The position numbers were made by a program, and so were the translations under genes. Positions 6,860-9,823 of a DNA stretch of 9,823 nucleotides are shown one piece after another. The DNA comes from Sulfurivermis sp041678005 (GTDB lineage: Bacteria > Pseudomonadota > Gammaproteobacteria > Thiohalomonadales > Thiohalomonadaceae). Numbering within the stretch: the stretch's first letter is position 1; each line of letters starts with the position of its first letter. Below the pieces are notes generated by a model, which was not told where the DNA came from, made no database searches, and saw only the letters and a program-made list of their open reading frames with translations. The stretch spans positions 1 through 9,823 of the forward strand of contig JBAYOW010000064.1 of assembly GCA_041678005.1 (NCBI GenBank), in the 5' to 3' direction.

Positions 6860-6891
6860 TTGACAGACATCAAGTGGGCGGCCACTCTTAT
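6860..6891 (+). promoter_or_regulatory. Weak candidate promoter for the second hemerythrin-like gene
   Basis: The 144-bp spacer between the paralogues holds a perfect -35 box TTGACA (6860-6865). The best -10-like hexamer, TCTTAT (6886-6891), is 20 bases away, which is longer than optimal. The gene may instead be read from the upstream promoter, since no terminator is visible in the spacer. Confidence 0.22.
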
Positions 6892-6927
6892 CGAAACATT
6901 TACCAAGCAGATAGAGAGGGCAATACA

Positions 6928-7449
6928 ATGTTTGACTTCTTGAAAAATATATTTGGCCCCGGTGAAACAACTCAGCCCGAAGCACCCGCCACGCCACAAT
7001 ACAACACAGCACCAGGCACCGAGATCCGTTACCACCCAGAACTCATCAGTGAGCTGACTGCCGACCACAAGGCTCTACTTGCCCTCTACGGTGAAATCAA
7101 GGAAGCCTTTGATCAAGCCGACTATCCCACTGTTGCCGAAAAACTCAATACCTTCCGCAGCGATCTACAGGCTCATCTACTAACCGAAAACGTGCGCCTG
7201 TATATTTATCTTAATCGTTCGCTTGGAGACGATGAAACCAATTCTGAACTGATCCAGGGCTTTCGTCGCGAGATGAATGAAATCGCCAAGGTAGCAATGA
7301 AATTTTTACGCAAATACGAGGCCATCGGGGTGGACAAGGATCTAGCCAAGGCCTTCGCCAAGGACTTTGCCATTATCGGCAAAGTATTAGTGGAGCGTAT
7401 TGAAAAAGAAGAACAGGTACTCTACCCGCTTTATATGCCGAGTTACTGA
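6928..7449 (+). CDS. Hemerythrin-like (HHE-type) four-helix protein, copy 2
   Basis: A 173-residue paralogue of the preceding gene, roughly half identical by eye. It shares the MFDFLK start, the block APGTEIRYHPELI-x-EL-x-ADHK (residues 28-48), HLLTENVRLYIYL (H83, E87), GFRREMNEIAK and the ending EEQVLYPLYMPSY. Candidate ligands are H36, H47, H83, E87 and E161/E162. The histidine two residues before H83 in copy 1 is glutamine here, and the third helix again lacks histidine. The frame is open to 6874, but ATG at 6928 is chosen because GAGAGGG lies seven bases upstream and the product then aligns end to end with copy 1. The stop overlaps the 3' end of the convergent nfi gene by 7 bp. Function is unknown; duplication followed by divergence is inferred. 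Confidence 0.87.
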   Translation: MFDFLKNIFGPGETTQPEAPATPQYNTAPGTEIRYHPELISELTADHKALLALYGEIKEAFDQADYPTVAEKLNTFRSDLQAHLLTENVRLYIYLNRSLGDDETNSELIQGFRREMNEIAKVAMKFLRKYEAIGVDKDLAKAFAKDFAIIGKVLVERIEKEEQVLYPLYMPSY

Positions 7450-8123
7450 GTTCCTTTCCGCCAGGCTAGCGAGGCCAGATAATGCGCCTGTCGTGTAGTC
7501 TCCGGTAACCGATAGCGCGTGGTGCAAGCCAAAGTATAGTAGACCGCCGTCGGCAGGCTTATGCGGTGGCCTGCCGAGATAAACAAAGGTTTGACCCCGC
7601 GCCGTGTGCGCAATACCGCGCCTATGATTTCGTCACCATCACGCAGCGGCATCCAGGCACCACGCTGATCCGGCACCTGAGCATGACTGCCGAGCAGACG
7701 ACTCTTGCCCACGCCAATGGCAGGGATGTCATACAAAACCCCAAGATGAGAGGCAATGCCAAAACGACGTGGATGAGCAATCCCCTGACCGTCGCAAAGC
7801 AACAAATCAGGCCGCTCGCGCAGACCATCCAAAGCAGCAAGGATGACTGGAATTTCACGAAATGACAGCAGACCGGGGATATAGGGAAACTGTACAGGCT
7901 GACGGGCAATACTGGATTCAATCAACTCCAGCTGCGGGAAAGACAACACCACCACCGCCGCCCGGGCGATCGTATTTTTCTCCTCAAGACCAACATCGAT
8001 ACCAGCCACGCAGCCTGGTTTGCCCAAACGATCGGCCAACACCACACGCCCGCGCAACTCCTGCTGCAATGCGCGTGCAGCAGCAGGTGTCACATCCCAA
8101 GCATGTTCGAGTTTAACCAACAT
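7443..8123 (-). CDS. nfi: Endonuclease V (deoxyinosine 3' endonuclease)
   Basis: Endonuclease V cleaves DNA one phosphodiester 3' of deoxyinosine and other deaminated bases, starting their removal. The 226-residue product is close to the E. coli Nfi length (223). Seen in order: VAGIDVG with catalytic D43, the wedge and metal region FPYIPGLLSFREIP (Y81, E90), LLCDGQGIAHPRRFGIASHLG (D111, H117), IPAIGVGKSRL (K140), and the C-terminal PLFISAGHRISLPTA followed by RYRLPETTRQAH. The D43/E90/D111 triad is complete, so the enzyme should be active. ATG at 8123 has no clear Shine-Dalgarno sequence. The gene is divergent from the thioredoxin and its stop codon lies inside the end of the second hemerythrin-like gene. 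Confidence 0.96.
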   Translation of the reverse strand: MLVKLEHAWDVTPAAARALQQELRGRVVLADRLGKPGCVAGIDVGLEEKNTIARAAVVVLSFPQLELIESSIARQPVQFPYIPGLLSFREIPVILAALDGLRERPDLLLCDGQGIAHPRRFGIASHLGVLYDIPAIGVGKSRLLGSHAQVPDQRGAWMPLRDGDEIIGAVLRTRRGVKPLFISAGHRISLPTAVYYTLACTTRYRLPETTRQAHYLASLAWRKGTQ

Positions 8124-8243
8124 ATTTCATCATGGCGCTGGCCAGGAAGTAAGAGAAATGGATTCTGGTTTTGTTGTAATTGCAGAAGGCCGTTTATGTT
8201 CGCAGGAATGCAAAAATGGTTGAGTGTCCTTGCTTGGTAAAGC

Positions 8244-8323
8244 ATAGGATGTGCTGAAACAAGCGAAGCGCATTGTAAGAGTTTTAACTCGATTGATGTG
8301 CCGCACTCTTCGGCACACCCTAT
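8244..8323. repeat. 80-bp long-hairpin (MITE/BIME-like) intergenic repeat
   Basis: The outer arms ATAGGATGTGCTGAA (8244-8258) and TTCGGCACACCCTAT (8309-8323) are inverted repeats matching at 13 of 15 positions, one mismatch being a G-T wobble. Inside them, GCGCAT (8268-8273) faces ATGTGC (8296-8301), and the apex is a perfect GAGTT-TT-AACTC (8279-8290). All three stem blocks share nearly one centre, so the whole element folds as one long interrupted hairpin. Sequences ending in a GGTGTGCCGAA-type arm resemble abundant intergenic repeats in Proteobacteria, as far as I recall. It lies between nfi and the thioredoxin gene and carries no open frame. Confidence 0.65.
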
Positions 8324-8423
8324 ACGTGCTGTATTTAGCAGGCAGGCAAGCTAATCACAACTTGCAAAGCCAACCATGGATAAGCAGAATGACGCGCTGT
8401 TGCATCACTGGCACCCTACTACC

Positions 8424-8777
8424 ATGAACAAGCAAAACCCCTATATCTTTAACGTGACGGAAGAAGACTTCAAGGAAAAAGTCCTTGCGGCTTCGCACCA
8501 ACAAGCTATCCTGCTCGATATCTGGGCGGATTGGTGCTCACCCTGTCTCGCGCTGGCGCCAATCCTGGACAGGGTATTGACTGAATATGACGGCCAGGTC
8601 CTGCTGGCTAAACTAGATGCCGATGAAGGCGAAAACATGCGTATTGCCGGCCAATACCAGGCGCGCGGTTTCCCCACCGTTATCCTCTTCAAAAATGGAG
8701 CAGAAATTGATCGCTTCACCTCGACGCGACCAACACAATTTATCCGCGACTTCCTTGACCAACATTTGGGGGCATAA
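8424..8777 (+). CDS. Thioredoxin-domain protein with CSPC active site
   Basis: A single thioredoxin domain, 117 residues from ATG 8424: FNVTEEDF (beta1/alpha1), LLDIWADWCSPCLALAPIL with the redox pair C38/C41, LAKLDADE, and RGFPTVILFKNG with the cis-proline P84. It should be a cytoplasmic disulfide oxidoreductase; there is no signal peptide. The active site is CSPC rather than the usual CGPC. The frame is open to an ATG at 8376 (133 residues), whose extra N terminus MDKQN... is echoed as MNKQN at the second ATG. Neither start has a clear Shine-Dalgarno sequence. I prefer 8424 because the domain begins there and a weak promoter pair (TTGCAA 8362-8367, 17 bases, CAGAAT 8385-8390) would start transcription after 8376. 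It resembles TrxA or the thioredoxin domain of CnoX/YbbN. Confidence 0.9.
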   Translation: MNKQNPYIFNVTEEDFKEKVLAASHQQAILLDIWADWCSPCLALAPILDRVLTEYDGQVLLAKLDADEGENMRIAGQYQARGFPTVILFKNGAEIDRFTSTRPTQFIRDFLDQHLGA

Positions 8778-8901
8778 ACACAAATATGGCACAAACAAGC
8801 TCCTCTCCCCCAAATAGGTTTTAGTGAGGGAAAAAGGCAAGAAGTGGCTCCGCAAACCTGCATAATGAACGTAAAACTAATGTAAGAATTTGGGGATAGA
8901 C

Positions 8902-9672
8902 ATGTCCACTATAATTATTGTTGCCAACCGGCTGGAAAAAATTTCTGGTACTATTTTAAAGATTTTCGCCTACCCTTTTCATGCTTTTTTTCCCAAAAAA
9001 AGATTCACTATCCCACTTGTTAGCAAGCCTTTAATTTCAACAAAAAAAGATTTTGTTATCCCTAAAATACTTTGGCAAACCAACTACACTAATCGCGTTA
9101 GCCTCCCCGTGTATATCAACTATTTATTCAATCGCTTGATGAGTCTGGATTTTGAATATCGATATGTCAACACAGAAGACAGGCTTGAATTTATACGCGC
9201 GAATGCTCCAAAAAGATACGTAGATGCTTTTGAGAGATTAACTGATGGTGCTTCTCAAGCAGATTTCTGGAGACTTTTTGTCTTAAACCATATTGGTGGC
9301 GTCTATATGGATATCGACGCTCACGCTGTGTGGCCACTCTCCAAGATACTTCTGCCAGAAGATAAAGAGCTTATTTTAATGACAAAACATAGGTACAGCA
9401 ACTATTTTATAGCTAGCGCACCTAATAACCCACATCTTTCAAAAGCACTTGAAATCATTGTGGAGAACATAGAACAGCGCAATATTGGCGGTGGGGTTTA
9501 TGACCTTACAGGACCCACCACTTTAAACAAAGCTATAGGAGAAGAAGAAGTAAAACACCGACATAATCGCATCACTTGCATACAAGGCAGCTTTACAAAT
9601 GAGCATTTTCAGTACATAGACAAGCCAAAAGGCAAATGGACATATAAAAAACAACATGAGCTTTTAAAATAA
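8902..9672 (+). CDS. GT32-like glycosyltransferase with DXD motif
   Basis: A 256-residue protein with features of the DXD sugar-transferase family (GT32, OCH1-like, Gly_transf_sug). It has FVIPKILWQTNYTN (about 51-64), which starts the nucleotide-sugar fold, then EYRYVNTEDRLEFIRANAP, then GASQADFWRLFVLNHIGGVYMDIDA with the metal/donor-binding D137-I-D139, followed by LTGPTTLNKAI. A hydrophobic N-terminal patch (residues 14-30) could associate with the membrane. It probably transfers a sugar to a surface polysaccharide, LPS or a glycoprotein; donor and acceptor cannot be told. The frame is open to a TTG at 8890, but ATG 8902 with GGGGA five bases upstream is preferred. A CATAAT -10-like box lies at 8861-8866. 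The gene is more AT-rich than the flagellar genes, a possible sign of horizontal transfer. Confidence 0.85.
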   Translation: MSTIIIVANRLEKISGTILKIFAYPFHAFFPKKRFTIPLVSKPLISTKKDFVIPKILWQTNYTNRVSLPVYINYLFNRLMSLDFEYRYVNTEDRLEFIRANAPKRYVDAFERLTDGASQADFWRLFVLNHIGGVYMDIDAHAVWPLSKILLPEDKELILMTKHRYSNYFIASAPNNPHLSKALEIIVENIEQRNIGGGVYDLTGPTTLNKAIGEEEVKHRHNRITCIQGSFTNEHFQYIDKPKGKWTYKKQHELLK

Positions 9673-9790
9673 ACCAGATACAAGACACAACCCATCCTGC
9701 TAAGGAAACGCTGAACAACTAACCCTTCATCGCTTCAAATCCCAAAAAAGCTTCTTTGAGCTAGAAAAATTCAACTTTTATCGAAAAAAC

Positions 9791-9810
9791 ATCGTTTTTT
9801 AACGATTTTT
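9791..9810 (+). terminator. Weak terminator-like hairpin after the glycosyltransferase
   Basis: ATCGTT and AACGAT arms flank a TTTT loop and are followed by four further T residues. An alternative pairing of AAAAAAC (9784-9790) with GTTTTTT (9794-9800) competes with it. The stem is short and AT-rich, and it lies over 100 bp from the stop at 9672, so this is only a tentative terminator in an otherwise empty 150-bp tail. Confidence 0.25.
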
Positions 9811-9823
9811 AGTCGCTTTTTGC

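Noticed and set aside
8890..9672. TTG start for the glycosyltransferase
   Set aside because: The ATG at 8902 has a GGGGA at suitable spacing, whereas the TTG overlaps that site.

Overview
The window reads as chromosomal DNA of a flagellated gammaproteobacterium. Supporting signs are a canonical flgBCDEFGHI rod/hook/ring operon on the minus strand, a near-consensus sigma-54 promoter in front of flgB (as in Pseudomonas/Vibrio-type flagellar hierarchies), a possible FleQ/FlrA-like operator upstream, and a GTAG-headed REP-like palindrome. The genus cannot be fixed from the sequence alone.

Layout. Minus strand, 5876 down to 1: flgB, flgC, flgD, flgE, flgF, flgG, flgH and the first 213 codons of flgI, which runs off the window. 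Spacers are short (about 1 to 21 bp) except flgF-flgG (74 bp) and flgE-flgF (128 bp); both carry inverted repeats. flgE is split by a one-base deletion after codon 70, although both halves are otherwise perfectly good hook-protein sequence. Positions 5877-6273 are a gene-free regulatory region between flgB and a divergent plus-strand block.

Plus strand, 6274-7449: two tandem paralogous hemerythrin-like (HHE-type) four-helix proteins with the same N-terminal MF(N/D)F(F/L)K start and the same LYPLYMP ending. The second ends 7 bp inside the 3' end of nfi (endonuclease V, minus strand, 7443-8123), so the two genes are convergent and overlap. Positions 8124-8423 are a spacer holding an 80-bp long-hairpin interspersed-type repeat. 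It is followed by a small thioredoxin with a CSPC active site (8424-8777) and a GT32-like DXD glycosyltransferase (8902-9672), visibly more AT-rich than the rest. The last 150 bp are AT-rich and gene-free, with a weak terminator-like hairpin.

How the genes fit together. FlgB, FlgC, FlgF and FlgG build the rod, FlgD caps the growing hook, FlgE is the hook, and FlgH and FlgI form the L and P rings. The operon is thus a structural basal-body unit expected to be switched on by RpoN with an enhancer-binding protein. The remaining genes look like independent loci (possible oxygen/redox-related hemerythrin-like proteins, DNA deamination repair, disulfide chemistry, surface glycosylation). I saw no clear new multi-gene defence or biosynthetic system. 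The items most worth a second look are the flgE frameshift, the promoter/operator pair upstream of flgB, the hairpins placed between operon genes, the hemerythrin-like pair with reduced metal ligands, and the long palindromic repeat near 8244-8323.
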